Assembly (NCBI GenBank): GCA_019454045.1
Contig: SKCR01001861.1
Location: forward strand, 62,001-126,000
Source of the DNA: Zanthoxylum bungeanum
Lineage: Eukaryota > Streptophyta > Magnoliopsida > Sapindales > Rutaceae
Reading direction: 5' to 3'
DNA length: 64,000 bases
A program made the translations under genes and the position numbers. Each line of letters opens with the position of its first letter. Position 1 is the first letter of the stretch. The notes below the pieces were generated by a model. It was not told where the DNA came from, ran no database searches, and saw only the letters and a list, made by a program, of their open reading frames with translations. Shown here one piece after another: positions 1 to 12,501 of this stretch.

Positions 1-345
1 TTCGAACACAAGCACAAAGTGGCCCATCAACACTTAGAAGCCATTGGCCCAATAGTCATAAAATACATCCTTGTCCCAGTTTAAATGGCCCACAAGCCCA
101 TATCCCATGACAAATGGTCCAAAATGGATCCAAACGACGATGTTCCCAAACACAAGCATAGAAGAAAGATAATGCAAACATAATGTAATAATTTCTACAT
201 AATGGCCCATCAACATTTCAGAAGCTTGGGCCTAATAGTCATAAGGTACGAACTCGCCCCAGTTTAAATGGCCCAGCAAGTCCGCATTTCTGACAATAGT
301 CCAACTGCATCCAAATGAGGATGGTCCACAAGCACATACTCAGGA
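1..345. repeat. Two tandem copies of a ~183-bp repeat
   Basis: Similar blocks start near 20 and 202. Both open with TGGCCCATCAACA and share the phrases ATAGTCATAA and CCCAGTTTAAATGGCCCA. The first copy may extend out of the window. It lies on the internal side of the primer site at 862-879, so it is probably leader or internal sequence of the Ogre-like element. Confidence 0.6.
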
Positions 346-861
346 AATAATTGTTACTTTAACCATACAAACCGGTCTATGGGTGGGTTTGCAAGAGTAT
401 AGGACAAAGGCTCTCACCGGCGAGGATACCCACAACTAGGTCTCCCCACTCAAGGGTTCCAGTGACCAAGTGAGCGCACCCCTTTTTATACACTAAGGTA
501 CGTGCCAATGAGCTATGGTGTGTGACGGACTGTCAAATGGATTTCCCGTTGTAGATTCCCCAGAGGGAAGGTGGAGCGAGGCTCACTTAAATACCCAAGC
601 CTCTTAGGCTCTTATCGCTTGGTGTCAGGAATAAACAACGAGTCCTCCAAATTAGTCCATCACAAAAGGCTACGAGTAGATGGCTATCTAGGTGCCTTCA
701 CAGCTTTTCCTTCTAGAAAGGTAGTGAGTGAAGGAAGACACCAAACCATTACCTAGCCTCAAATGCCTTTGATTAAACCCCCACTTTATCCACTATAGAC
801 ATGGGTCAATTAAAACATAAATCCAAACATTACAAGACAATATTTCGAGGCCAATTCTCTA
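346..861 (-). other. Non-coding leader of an Ogre-like retroelement
   Basis: I see no convincing gene here. In the minus direction this is the sequence just after the primer-binding site, where a Ty3-Gypsy element has its untranslated leader. The small open frames have no recognisable motif. The body of the element would continue left, outside the window. Confidence 0.4.
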
Positions 862-879
862 TCCCCAGTGGAGTCGCCA
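862..879 (-). promoter_or_regulatory. Retroelement primer-binding site, Ogre/Tat type
   Basis: On the minus strand it reads TGGCGACTCCACTGGGGA, close to the tRNA-Arg-type primer site known from Ogre-like Ty3-Gypsy elements. An LTR-like edge (TGTGGG as written on plus) begins at 883, three bases away. This fixes the element's direction as minus. Confidence 0.6.
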
Positions 880-1338
880 GACTGTGGGAACACAGAAACT
901 GGACGACGCATGCTGTTCTAGGCTTGCGGCCTAGTCGGGAGTACGGAGTAGTCACGGGGGACTAAACCGGAGAATAATGGAGTCCACCCACCAGCCACCG
1001 GTGTGAACCGGAAAATGAGATTTAAGGCCGCACTCACCCACCCCTCGCAAGGGAAGACCTAAAACCGTTGGTTCGGAATGGTCCCTTACTTATGTCACTT
1101 GTAATAAAAGGATTTATGTATAATTCATTAGGCTTAAGTAACACTTATTTCCAAGAGCATCATGCTTCTAAATTCACATGCACAAAATGAACTTACAACA
1201 TATATTTCACATCGAAGATTACATGCTTGGAAGTACATCAAAATAACACGAACATACAATTTTATTGGCATATTGTATTCACGAAAACACCAGCAACACA
1301 TTAATCACACAAAACACATACGTGAGCACATTTCCAAG

Positions 1339-1429
1339 TGGTACGTGAATTGTATCCCAGTACAGACCGCACTACCGTCCATTCGGAATCGGCTACGAAT
1401 TTACGTCTAAGTTTCCATCCGATATACCA
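1339..1429 (-). repeat. Shared 94-bp module, copy 1
   Basis: One of four copies in this window (others at 2,678, 17,412 and 37,159). As written on plus it starts TGGTACGTG, has the core CGTCCATTCGGA and ends ATATACCA. The TGGTA and TACCA ends are complementary. Here it lies inside the Ogre-like LTR. Confidence 0.7.
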
Positions 1430-1589
1430 TAAGAAGTAGCACTCAATAGATATATGATTATAAACAATTAAGTCAATACAAAAGTGAATGATGCAACCTA
1501 TGGGATAAACATGTCATGACGTGGTGCAAAGGAAGACAACTAATATGGATACAAACACACATGTGATGGGCAGACTCAATCAGTGTACT

Positions 1590-2060
1590 CCCGTTCGTGT
1601 AGCGTTTGTAACGCGTTTGAACGGAACCAGACCTGATGCATGATAAGACTAAGAAAGTGCGTGTGTGGTTCGCGTAGCGTTGATAATGCGTGCGAACGGT
1701 AAACAGAAGGTTCGCATCGTATAGCGTCCGAGAACGCATTCGAACGGAACCAGACCTGATGCATTATGAGACTAAGAAAGTGCATGTGCATTCGCGTAGC
1801 GTTCGAGAACATGTTCGAACGGAAACAGAAGGTTCGCGTTCGTGTAGCGTCCGAGAACGCGATCGAACATAAACAGAAGGTTCGCGTTCGTATAGCGTTC
1901 GAGAACGCGTTCGAACGAAACCAGACCTGATGCATTACGAGACTAAGAAAATGTGTGTGTGTTCGCATAGAGTTCGAGAACGCGTTCGAACGGTAAACAG
2001 AAGGTTCGCATTCGTGTAGCGTTCCGAGAACGCGTTTGAACGGACCAGACCTGATGCATG
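1590..2060. repeat. Tandem repeats rich in CGTTCGAACG palindromes
   Basis: The phrase CCAGACCTGATGCAT recurs at about 1,627, 1,750, 1,921 and 2,045, alternating with AGAAGGTTCGC at about 1,705, 1,827, 1,875 and 1,999. Between them sit many copies of GAACGCGTTCGAACG-like palindromes. Spacings of about 123 and 171 suggest a higher-order unit. Open frames through this stretch are translated repeat. Confidence 0.75.
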
Positions 2061-2099
2061 CAACACAAAGAATAAGATGACAATGTCAAGCTCAACATG

Positions 2100-2600
2100 T
2101 CCGATCAAACGTATCTTGCATTCGACCGAACACCATCAACCGGCGCGGCAAAGCATCGTGGTAAAGGGCTTTAACCCTTCCCCGTAGGGGATCTCACATC
2201 ACACTTACTAAGCCCATGCGCTCGATTGAATCATGCATACAAAGAATTAAAAGCAACAATATTAAACATAGTGTGCTCGATTGAACGTATCTTGCATTCA
2301 ACCGAACACACATCAACCGCGGCGCGGCAAAGCATTGTGGTAAAGGATTTTAACCCCTCCAATTAGGGGACCTTTCATCGCACTTACTAAGCCCATGCAC
2401 TCAATTGAATCATGCATACGAAAATAAAGACAATCATATGAAACTTAGTATGCCCGATTGAACGTATCTCGCATTCAACCGAACACACATCAATCGGTGC
2501 GGCAAAGCATCGTGGTGAAGGATTTTACCCCCTCCAATTAGGGGACCTTTTCATCGCACTTACTAAGCCCATGCACTCGATTGTATCATGCACAAATAAG
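2100..2600. repeat. ~175-bp tandem repeat, nearly three copies
   Basis: Units start near 2,101, 2,277 and 2,452, each with an ACGTATCTTGCATTC-like start, a GCGGCAAAGCAT segment and an end near AAGCCCATGC. Units two and three contain the self-complementary CCCCTCCAATTAGGGG. The monomer is of satellite size, but the array is short and lies within the LTR-like region. Confidence 0.75.
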
Positions 2601-2677
2601 CAACATACAGATTTTAAGTAACGAAAAATAGATAAATCAAACCAACATGAAACAAAAGAAGGTGCCATTTACTCGAG

Positions 2678-2771
2678 TGGTACGTGGAGTTGTATCCCAA
2701 GTACAGACCGCACTATCGTCCATTCGGATTCGGCTACAGAATTTACGTCAGGGTTTCCATCTGATATACCA
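2678..2771 (-). repeat. Shared 94-bp module, copy 2
   Basis: Same layout as the copy at 1,339: TGGTACGTGG start, CGTCCATTCGGA core, GGTTTCCATC near the end and ATATACCA at the end. It sits just past the 175-bp repeats. Confidence 0.7.
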
Positions 2772-3405
2772 CAAGAGATGACACCCTTCCATTCATCCAA
2801 TACCCACAACACACATCATACACAAACAATATTCAACAAATAGGTAAAACACAGTCAAAATAAATAACAAAACAAATCAAATGAAGATGAGTGTGGGAAG
2901 TACCCTCAGGTCTAACCTTTTAAGCCGTCTCTCGGACTCGCGTTCACGAAGATCGGTAGGGGTGATGCTCCGCAACTTTTCTGGTTCACTGGTTTGCCTT
3001 TTCCTTCACTGTTTGGCCGCTCAAGCTACTGTTTCGACTCTGTTTTGCTGCTGTTTCCTTATGATTTTGCTGCCGTTTCCTCTGTATTCCTGCTTACTGT
3101 TTTAGTGGACTGTTTCAAGTATTTTTGCTACTGTTTTGGATGTGATTCGCGGTGGTGTTATGGTGTGGTTCGGGGCTGTTTTATGTGTGTGTTAAGGCTG
3201 CTGTATGGGGTATATTTTCGGTGATGGGGGTTCTATGTTTGGTGTAATTTTGGTGATGTGAGGGTAGGGATGAAGGGAATGATTTGCTCTCCTTCTTGTG
3301 TTTTGCGTGTGAGTAGTCTTTAAGGTTTTTTTTGTTGTGATTTGCGTGTGAATAGTGTGCATGAGCTAGAGAGATTCGAGAGGAGGGGTGGCTTGTTAGG
3401 GGTTG

Positions 3406-3414
3406 CTTATATAG
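3406..3414 (-). promoter_or_regulatory. Putative TATA box of the Ogre-like LTR
   Basis: On the minus strand it reads CTATATAAG. Its orientation matches the direction set by the primer site at 862-879. It is a plausible LTR promoter, with no experimental support. Confidence 0.4.
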
Positions 3415-3929
3415 AGAAGGGCTAGGGCTTCACCTTGTCTCACAAGGAAGGGATTAGATTGAGAGGGACAAAATATTTTAAATTAGGAAGTTGTAATATT
3501 AGTAGGAAGTCAAATATATGATTGGCTTTAATTGGTTAGGATTGATTTTAATTAGGTATATCTTCTTTTTAGTTTTAGTATGTGATTTGTTTAGTAAATT
3601 TTTATTCAATTATTTAATTAATTTAATTAATTTAATTATTATCTTATGTTAGTTACTGTTTTAATTAATATTTATTTATTTAATGTTTAATTTATTAAAT
3701 TGGGATGTGGTTTTATGGGCTTTGGGGGGCTAATTGGGCTGGGGTACGAGGCTAGCAGCAAAACCAGAAAACACCGACTCCGTTCGAACGCTAGTTCGAA
3801 CACTGCACGAACGTCCGCAATCTGCCTGAAGTTCGAACGAAGTAACGAACGCAGCACTAACGAAGACAGTGAACTTGTGAAATGAACTTGGTGACGTACT
3901 TATTCCGAATTTCCCCTTCCGATCTTTGT

Positions 3930-4665
3930 TTCCCGCAATGTCCTTAGCTAAAAAGGTAGTGCCTCCAACTGAGACTCATCATCGGGTTTCACATGCGAAA
4001 ATGCAATGCCTACAACCATATCCTGCGTGACATCATCTCCACTATGACTGGAGTGATACTTCCATCTTGACATCACACCCAATACTCTACGATTCTCAAT
4101 ATACCCAGTATTGGCGTACACAGAACCGGTTAAAGCCCTGGACGACCTCAACCAAAGTATATTGATTATCGTAAGTATTAGTGGTGCAAGTCTCAGGTTA
4201 AGACCAAATACACCTACCCTGATGTCGGACTCCCATAGACACATAGTCATACTACCAATGGGATTCTGAGGGGGTCTATCCAGAGCGAAGCTGTTTCCCT
4301 TACCATCGGTGAAACACAATCTCCTACTACACTTGCATAAGTATCCAATACTTAAATATATGAGAACTATGCCCGTTATGCCCTCACAACGTGTACAAGT
4401 GCAATACTAATCTTTTACGCATTACCGATGTCCTATCTCGATAATACTCTGACTAGGGATATTTAATGATTAATCCTTCGTGGACTGATACTGTCTCATA
4501 TCATTCTCAATCCAGGAACTAATCATAGGGACCTCCTATCATTTATATATCTAAGGTGATCTAATCAAAATGATAAGAGAGAAATCTCCTTGTTACATAG
4601 TTAATTTGTACAACAACACCATGATCTGTACAAATAGTGACGCTATGGGTCATAATTGTCCAACA
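3930..4665 (-). repeat. Element B 3' LTR, truncated
   Basis: It matches 11,770-12,501 of the other LTR closely from about 4,026 on, and more weakly to about 3,930. It ends GTCCAACA followed by a polypurine tract. About 1.3 kb of the 2,074-bp LTR is missing at the left. The small minus-strand frame here also occurs in the other LTR and is not a gene. Confidence 0.8.
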
Positions 4666-4677
4666 ATCTCCAACTTG
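4666..4677 (-). promoter_or_regulatory. Polypurine tract of element B
   Basis: On minus it reads CAAGTTGGAGAT directly before the LTR start TGTTGG. This is the usual place for plus-strand priming. Elements A and C have CAAGTGGGAGAT at the same place. Confidence 0.7.
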
Positions 4678-4689
4678 GCCTATAGCCAG

Positions 4690-7550
4690 TCACTCGAATG
4701 CCTAACACCCGAACTATGTACGGTTCGCTCAAATTGCTGAGAAAAGTTTTTCGTCAGCGGATTTTCATGATTATCGTCTGACACGATTTATACGATCATC
4801 ACATCGCCACGATGTATGATCCGAACGAATCAGATGAATATCAAAGTATATATCTGGATCGTTGATGAGACCATTAGTTCTTTAGCCTGTGCTGACGCCT
4901 AGCTCAGCCGCTAACAGAATTATATCTAATCTAATTAGATTTATTATCGACCCAAATGGCTTCTATTGCTGCCTCAGCTGCAGCAATAATCCGCATTGTT
5001 GTTTATTCGGTAACAGTATCTTGCTTGGAAGATTTCCAGCTCATTGTTCCGTTATTAAACTTTATAGTACCGTCATTTTTATCGGCTTAGGAAACTTGCA
5101 GTATTGATCCTAGTAACTTCAAGTTCTTCATCTCCATATTTTAAGATAGCATCCTTAGTTCTCTAAGATACCATTATGTTCTTAATATCAATCCAGTGAC
5201 CATCACTTGGATTGACCTGATTGTGACTCCATATGCTCAAAGCGTATGAGACACCAGGTTACGTACTTTTTTCAATGTATAATTTCCCAGAGAGTGTTAA
5301 CAACTTAAATCTATCCCAGTAGATCTTTATTCATATAATAAAGGTTGTTACTCCCGAGAATTCTACGGAGAATTTCTATGAAAGCCAAGCTTTCACCGAT
5401 TATTTCATGGGAATATCATTTCCAAGAAATGACATACATTATCATTATTTTATACAGGACAACCACTGTCAGTGCGCTCCCACTAACCCTCATATATACA
5501 CAAGAATCATTTTGTTTTGAATTAAATCATAAAACATTATGATTACATCAAAACGACAATTCCAAGAACCTAATGCTTACTTCAATTCAAACATGGATCG
5601 AATAACCCGCAAACCTTGTTTGCTGGTTTAGGCACAACAAAATCGTCAGGATGTTGTAAACATCCTCCAAAAGTTTTCCTTTTCAGGAAAGCAATTTTGA
5701 CCTTTTAACTGACACATTTCATAAATGAAATGTACAGCTTTAGCAAACATCATCCAATTGGATTTACCGTGGCAACAGGTAAAAGGTTGAACCATAGTCA
5801 ACACAATGTTGATAACGATACATTTCCATCATAAGCCCAGCTTTGTACGTTGGTATGTTGCCATCCATGTATGTCTTCCTTGAAGACTTATATAGTACCA
5901 ATAGGCACAATGACTTGCGGTACATCAACTAGGGTCCAAACATAGTTGTTATACATGGAATCCATTTCGGACTCATGGCACTTTGCCATAAAAGGGAGTT
6001 GATACCTTGTATCATTACCTCATACGTAGTTGGATGGTATTTCTCAATAAGATAGACATCTCTATGAGATGAGATCAGAAACCCATACCCCAGGTTGTTT
6101 TATGATTCTCTCCGATCTACGCGGTTCTTGTGTATTCGAAGATCAATGGTATAGTTTCATCCTTGATGAACTATTTGTGTTCCATTTTGGACTTCATGCC
6201 TTGAACAGTATTACTACGATTTTCATCGAGTTATACCATCCTCCCACTTACCACTGCATATCGGTATTCCTCTTAGGAAAACCGCATGGTGAGCAACAAT
6301 CTAATTGTTCTCTCGTGAGTTATATAAGTACAATACTAATGGTATCCATAGGATTACCTATAATTGGAACTTATCCAATTTGGGTTTTAGTTTGGTATCA
6401 TCCAAACATATGCCTAGCATACCCAAATTAAGTCTGTCAAACAGATTATTATGGAACCTTATTCTAAATAAGTTTTGCACTGTTAATGCATATCCGTTGA
6501 AGGAAATGGTAGCTCAGAGCGACTCATGAAAAACCTTATCATGTCCAACAAAATTTGGTTTCTCCGTTAGGACACATCGTCAAACTGACGTGTCTCGGGA
6601 GGAGTCCTCATTTGAAAGAATACTATACTATTTTTCAAATATTTATGAAACTTATTGCTTATGTATTTTCCATTACGGTCTTACCGTGACGGTATAATAC
6701 TATAGCCGATCTGTTCATATCCACATCTAGCCTAGCTAGACATGGGCCCACTTGTTTCACTATGAACAAGGGCTAACAGATCGGTGGCATTTTCATTATT
6801 ATCAAGTAAATAGTGTTTTAGGTACTTTACCTAATAAACTAGATTCGTAGACTTTATTTGAATTGTCAAATTAGTCCTAGTACCCACTCTTCAAAAGTAC
6901 GGATATACGAGTCTCGTTTAATTGTGTCCTAGACAACAATGCCACAAATAAGTCTCTTCTGATCAAATCAGTTTGAGCTATTTATTTGTCATTTTATATG
7001 TTTGAGATTTATTTATATTAAAAATATAAATACTGTTATTCACATCTAATGTGTTTATCTTAATATCATCTTTATATAATGAAACACTTTAGTGTTCTAG
7101 AATATAAAGGTTTATCCGCAACAGATTAAACACTGATATAAAGATACTGTTTCTAGTCAAACTAGTTACATTATGACAGTTTCTAATTTAAGTACATACC
7201 CGAAGGGTAGTTCTTAAACTTAGGTATCTACGGTCGAAACAGCGACTTTCGTCCCATTTCCGTTCGCAGATTAATCTCAGCTTGAAGTCAGTATCCTGCT
7301 CAAAGCATATTCTGAACATCAATACATATATTTTATGTACCACACTAAGTATTTTAAAATCCAATTTCAATACTAGTAATGGACATAATTTTGACAAATT
7401 TATTTAAAGTCAGAGCCTTGCCCTTTCTTTAATTCCTTCGTGTCTGCCATATCCAAACGGCATTCACTTTAGGATATTTCATTTATCTTCCCAGAAGATT
7501 ATAATGATTTTGCCTTTTCCCTTTCCAATATTTCAGAAGCCTTTGGCCAA
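4690..7550 (-). pseudogene. Decayed Copia pol of element B
   Basis: No long frame survives, but translation of the minus strand over 4,958-5,055 gives MSWKSSKQDTV, then a stop and a diverged stretch ending IIAAAEAAIEA. This is the Copia RNase H segment that follows the reverse transcriptase, and it lies where expected, near the 3' LTR. The following 2.5 kb should hold reverse transcriptase and integrase; only vague similarity to elements A and C is visible. Many stops and indels show that it is long dead. Confidence 0.6.
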
Positions 7551-10412
7551 GCCTTAGGTTTCTAGAATATTGAAGTAAGGTGCGACTTGCGCTACTTACA
7601 TAATTGTAAAGTTTAACTTTATCTCCTTGAGATTAGTCATTAATTCTCCAAGAATTATTAATTACAATTTTAATACTTCTTAAATCTAAACATAGATTTA
7701 TGACAAGTACAATGAATTAAGCACTTTAAGTCATCATCACATAAATCTTCCAAAGATTATGCTCTACTATTTGCTTAATTCTTGGCTTAGGCATAATAGG
7801 TTATTTTATCAAATAAAGTAACTTATTATTTATTTCCAGGATCATCCTGAAATTATTCCCAATTTGAAAATTAAATCATTTAAATACATTTTTCCCTAGG
7901 ATTATGTTTTAAATGTCAATCTTTCAATTTAATCTTGATTCTAATAGTCCAACAATTTAATCAACGATTTCAGGTACAATTTATTATAATGATTATTATA
8001 GTCCAACTATACAATCAAATATAATTTAAATTAATTAACCTCAATTACATTGATTACTATAATCCAATTATAAAATCAACTGTAAATTGAAATTAATTAG
8101 TTCAAATATATTGATTATTATAATCCAATTATATATAATCAGATATAATACAGTCCAACTGCTTATTAAAACAACAATTTAAATATTAGTCCAACTAACA
8201 TTTAATATAAATGACGAGTGATGTTTGAGCGTGTATGGCAAGTAATTAAACGAATATTGCAAATCTAATACTTGCCTCCCACTATTTTTCGGCGAGCCTC
8301 TAACCCTTTGTCGAGTACTCGGGAAACCGTGTTTCCTAGTGGGCTAGGATCCCGTTAAATAACACACAATCTTGACTTTGGCCAACAAATTGTATGATAT
8401 TTAACTAGGTAGATCTCAAAGATCAATTGGATCTAATCCAACTCCCAGATCCGGTAGGTGGACATCCAAGTCCGAAACATATATCCCATATATGCCTACA
8501 TATCCAATACGTACCCTAACCTTTTTCCTCTGAATCAACTAGGCCTTGGCTTTGGAAGAACAAACCTAATGATCCCAGTCAAGCGCGACCCATTGACCAT
8601 GGAAAGCTTCGTAATCAATGTCAAGTGACAAGAAGTGGTCTTGACTTTGGCCAACAAACCACAACTTGGACAGGACACCGATATAGAAAAAAACTCTCGT
8701 GATTCAAACACATCTTTGACGGACAAAGGGATTGACTTTGGCCAACAACCCAATGCCAATCTCGGATCTTGAGTAAGAATCACTCAATAGAAGGAAAAAC
8801 ACATGATATTAAGTGAGGGTTTTTCGCATGCAAATTGGCAACCAATTTATTATCTTTATTAAGGTCTCATCATCATACACCCTTAAACATGAATTCTAAA
8901 TACATAATAAAGCGCATATGAAAATAAATAATAATGATATGCGGATGGATACTTAACACATTGATCCTAGATCAAATCTCTCTCTTTCTCTCTCAAACTA
9001 GCACTTGTATTACTTCTACCCGTTACACTACACTTCTAAAGAAACCTCATTTACATTGAGGGGAATAGGTGAGAAGAGAATACAAAGAGAATAGAGGTGA
9101 TAAGGCTGGACACGTAGGTCCAATTTAATAAATCAAATTTATTACAATAATTTCCAAAATTTCCCCCACCCGACTAATATCCATCTGATATACATTATTC
9201 ATTCATCACAACCATGTATTCACACAAGCATGTTATCAATCAATCTAATCAAATTAATTAATCTGATAATTAGTGATCATCCAATATTCAAACAACGATT
9301 TGATTTTGCGTGAGTCAAACTCGTTTTGCGAATAAGTACTCAAAGTACAAATTCTCGAATTAAACTAAACTACATAATTAAATCCAATTTAATATGCATT
9401 TAATTCTAATTCATTATTCAATTCCAAATTAAATACTACACTTTTACTAATAAACCTTTTACGACTTAAATTCTAAATTTAGTCGTAACGCGTCTCAAAG
9501 ACCGATTAACGTCCAACGTCAATTCAATTCAAGTCTAATGGGCTTTCAATTAATTTATTTAAGGCGTGGGCTTCGGTAACCAAAGCCCAATCAAGGAGTA
9601 ACCTCATAAGCCTAGAAATCAATTTAGGCCCATTAGGCCCAATTAAACTTTAAAGGTTCATTAAGTCGCATTTGGGCTTAACGGAAGTGGTTTTGCTAAA
9701 CACAGCTTTGTACAATAAGCCCAATAAGCCCAATAACAACTTTAAAAGTCCAAATCCAATTCAAACCCAATTAATTAAATCATAAAGTCCAATTTCATAA
9801 TCTAATTAATTCTAAAGTGTATTACATGATCAACTACACAATTCAATATTTCCATAACATTAATTTGTCCAATTAATCATGCTCATCTTCATCATCACAT
9901 GTCCAACATATTTTGATAAAAAATCAAACCTATTCACCATGCTAATAAGTCTCGGCCAAGATAAGGGATTTTTATCCGATTTGAATTCAATCCAATTAAT
10001 TTCGCAATCGATATTAAATCCATATCCCGATGACTTCCAACACATCCAATGTCCAAAATCAAAGAAATCCAAGACTTCAATAGGGCTATTGTATTCGGCC
10101 AACATAAGGAATTTAGGGTTTTTGATCAATTAAAAATTAAATCCAATTCCATCTCAAATTAACATCACCCAACATCATTACAACTCATCCAATGAATCAG
10201 AATGAAAAATTCCAAGAATTCTAAAATGCCTAAGGTATTCGGCCAACATATAATTTTTGGGGAAAAATGATCTAATCACATTTTATTGAAATTGATCCAA
10301 TCAATCTTCAATTCAACATGTATTAAGAATACTTAATCATCCAATTTCATAAAATCATGCTCAAATTCAAAATACCCAATTTTAAGCCCTAAAAGTTTCA
10401 TGCTTGAACATA
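7551..10412 (-). other. Element B gag-side and leader, no gene seen
   Basis: AT-rich DNA without a supported ORF. The phrase TTGACTTTGGCCAACAA occurs at about 8,372, 8,641 and 8,731, and ATTCGGCCAACATAA-like phrases near 10,092 and 10,240. These look like short leader repeats rather than coding sequence. Confidence 0.5.
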
Positions 10413-10426
10413 GGCTCTTGATGCCA
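10413..10426 (-). promoter_or_regulatory. Primer-binding site of element B
   Basis: On minus it reads TGGCATCAAGAGCC, one base from the LTR end at 10,428. It resembles the initiator tRNA-Met site TGGTATCAGAGC used by plant Copia elements, with changes shared with element A. Confidence 0.65.
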
Positions 10427-10427
10427 T

Positions 10428-12501
10428 TGTTGGTTAAAATCTAGGTCCCAAGATCATAACAGCATGAAAAAATCAAGTGAATACATCAACGGAGGTAGCA
10501 GAATACTCACATCGATCGGTTGAGACGATTTGATGAAGAACAAAACCATTTTCTTCCACCAAAGTAGCGCCCACTGCACCAGTCCACTCTTTTGTTTTTT
10601 TTTTTAGTTTTGAGTCATGAATTTGAGCTTCGAATCTCTGTCGTTTGACCCCCGGCTCCTGGGTGAGTTTCCCTATCACCTTCGCATGTCTCTCGGACTG
10701 CTATCTCTACTTGATTTTGCCACAAAATCAACACTCAAGCTTCCCTAGGTCACGGTTTTAGCAAGCAAACCAGTGAGCTAATTTCACAGCCCCTTGGGCG
10801 TGAATGATGAAGAGAAAAAGGAGAAGGAGAGATGTGTATTAGTTGGTAAAATGGTTTGGTATAAATATATATGATTTCTAAAATTAAATATATGATATAC
10901 ACTTTTCAAAAGTCAAAGTAATATATGTAACAATATATTACCATCAACTTTTAAAAGCCTTTTCCAACCACTACCAACTACATCAAGTCACATCATTCAT
11001 TCAATCAAGTGACAAGTTGTCACATCACTCAAAGTGACATTTGATTTGACGCTTGATGTGACGAATGATTTGACGCTTGATGTGACTTGCGTGCCGTACT
11101 CGAATTCAAAATACGAATGCGCTCGCAATCACTCTCGGGCTCGGGTTCGGTAATTCTCAATTAGCGAATTTTCCGTTGCGTCGTAATTAAATGATTACGC
11201 CTAGCGAATTCACTATTCATGTCGCTAACGAATTAATTCTAAATTAATTCGTTCGCCCGAATTAAAATCTAATTTTAATTCCGCGTCGAAATCCAATTTC
11301 GTTTAATATATCGAATATATTAATTTAACCGATTAATTCTAAATTAATCATTTTCTCTCTTTAGACGATATTTTATCCCAGATAAAATATATCCGTAATT
11401 AATCATAGATTAATTTTCTCTCTCTTCTAATTAATCCCAGATTAATATAGAGTGCGAGTCATACGTCATCGGTGAATCATTGGGAAGCGACCCATGAGAT
11501 CCCCAGATATGTTGGCAGTAAATACGATCGTCGAACTATCCGAACACGTAAGTACCAAGTACTATGTTTTACCGATTTACAAGACAAGGTTGGCTTCTAG
11601 CAAAGCGCCATGCCTACCCAATTCTTAGGAAATATCCTTATAGGAATAAAGGATCTATATCATGCGTAGTATACATCGTATAGTGCATATCGATCCAGTA
11701 TCAGATAGTCACGTGTTAGGCCTGGGGCTGGAGCTGTGTCTGCCCCGTACGAAGCACATGTCGGATGTCTGGTAACTAGTCTCTATAATCGGATATACAT
11801 GACCTAGTCATAATATCCTGATGGTTGCGCAATACTTAAGAGCACTAATACCGTATCATGCGTGACATCATCTCCACTATGACTGGAGTGATACTTCCGT
11901 CTTGACATCACACCCAATACTCTACGATTCTCAATATACCCAGTATTGGCGTACACAGAACCGGTTAAAGCCCTGGACGACCTCAACCAAAGTATATTGA
12001 TTATCGTAAGTATTAGCGGTGCAAGTCTCAAGTTAAGACCAAATACACCTACCCTGATGTCGGACTCCCATAGACACATAGTCATACTACCAATGGGATT
12101 CCGAAGGGGTCTATCCAGAGCGAAGCTGTTTCCCGTACCATCGGTGAAACACAACCTCCTACTACACTTGCATAAGTATCCAATACTTAAATATATGAGA
12201 ACTATGCCCGTTATGCCCTCACAACGTGCACAAGTGCAATACTAGTCTTTTACGCATTACCGATGTCCTATCTCGATAATACTCTGACTAGGGATATTTA
12301 ATGATTAATCCTTCTTAGACTGATATTGTCTCATATCATTCTCAATCCAGGAACTAATCATAGGGACCTCCTATCATTTATATATCTAAGGTGATCTAAT
12401 CATAAATGATAAGAGAGCAATCTTCTTGTTACATAGTTAATTTGTACAACAACACCATGATCTGTATAAATAGTGACGCTATGAGTCATAATTGTCCAAC
12501 A
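10428..12501 (-). repeat. Element B 5' LTR, complete (2,074 bp)
   Basis: As written on plus it starts TGTTGGTTAAAAT and ends ATTGTCCAACA. Its left edge touches the primer site. Its right half matches the truncated partner at 3,930-4,665, and it matches, reversed, both halves of the solo LTR at 29,898-41,714. Confidence 0.85.

Larger units (their letters stand above)
883..3895 (-). mobile_element. Ogre/Tat-like Gypsy LTR, repeat-rich
   Basis: The sequence next to the primer site is read as the 5' LTR of a minus-strand element; LTRs of several kb are usual for Ogre. It contains a TATA box in the right direction (3,406-3,414), two tandem-repeat fields and two copies of a module shared with Copia leaders. 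The right end is not defined: it stops near 3.9 kb where the truncated LTR of element B begins, so part may have been deleted. No gene is visible. It may instead be a composite of several elements. Confidence 0.45.
3930..12501 (-). mobile_element. Copia-type LTR retrotransposon B, decayed
   Basis: Order on the minus strand: 5' LTR (12,501-10,428), primer site, about 5.75 kb of internal DNA, polypurine tract (4,677-4,666) and a truncated 3' LTR. The LTR ends are TGTTGG and CCAACA, a perfect inverted pair. The internal region has almost no open frames, but an RNase H segment of Copia type is still readable. The same LTR family occurs as a solo LTR at 29,898-41,714. B's right edge abuts element A's LTR remnant, which suggests B inserted into A's LTR and that DNA to the left was later lost. 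Confidence 0.8.

Noticed and set aside
1339..1429. Hammerhead ribozyme as explanation of the 94-bp module
   Set aside because: The required CTGATGA and GAAA core pair is not found in any of the four copies.
1576..1968. 130-codon minus-strand ORF as a gene
   Set aside because: It runs through the palindromic tandem repeats, and its protein is the same peptide phrase repeated.
11804..12154. 116-codon ORF present in both B LTRs
   Set aside because: Its copies lie at the same place in each LTR, with no motif; it is LTR sequence.
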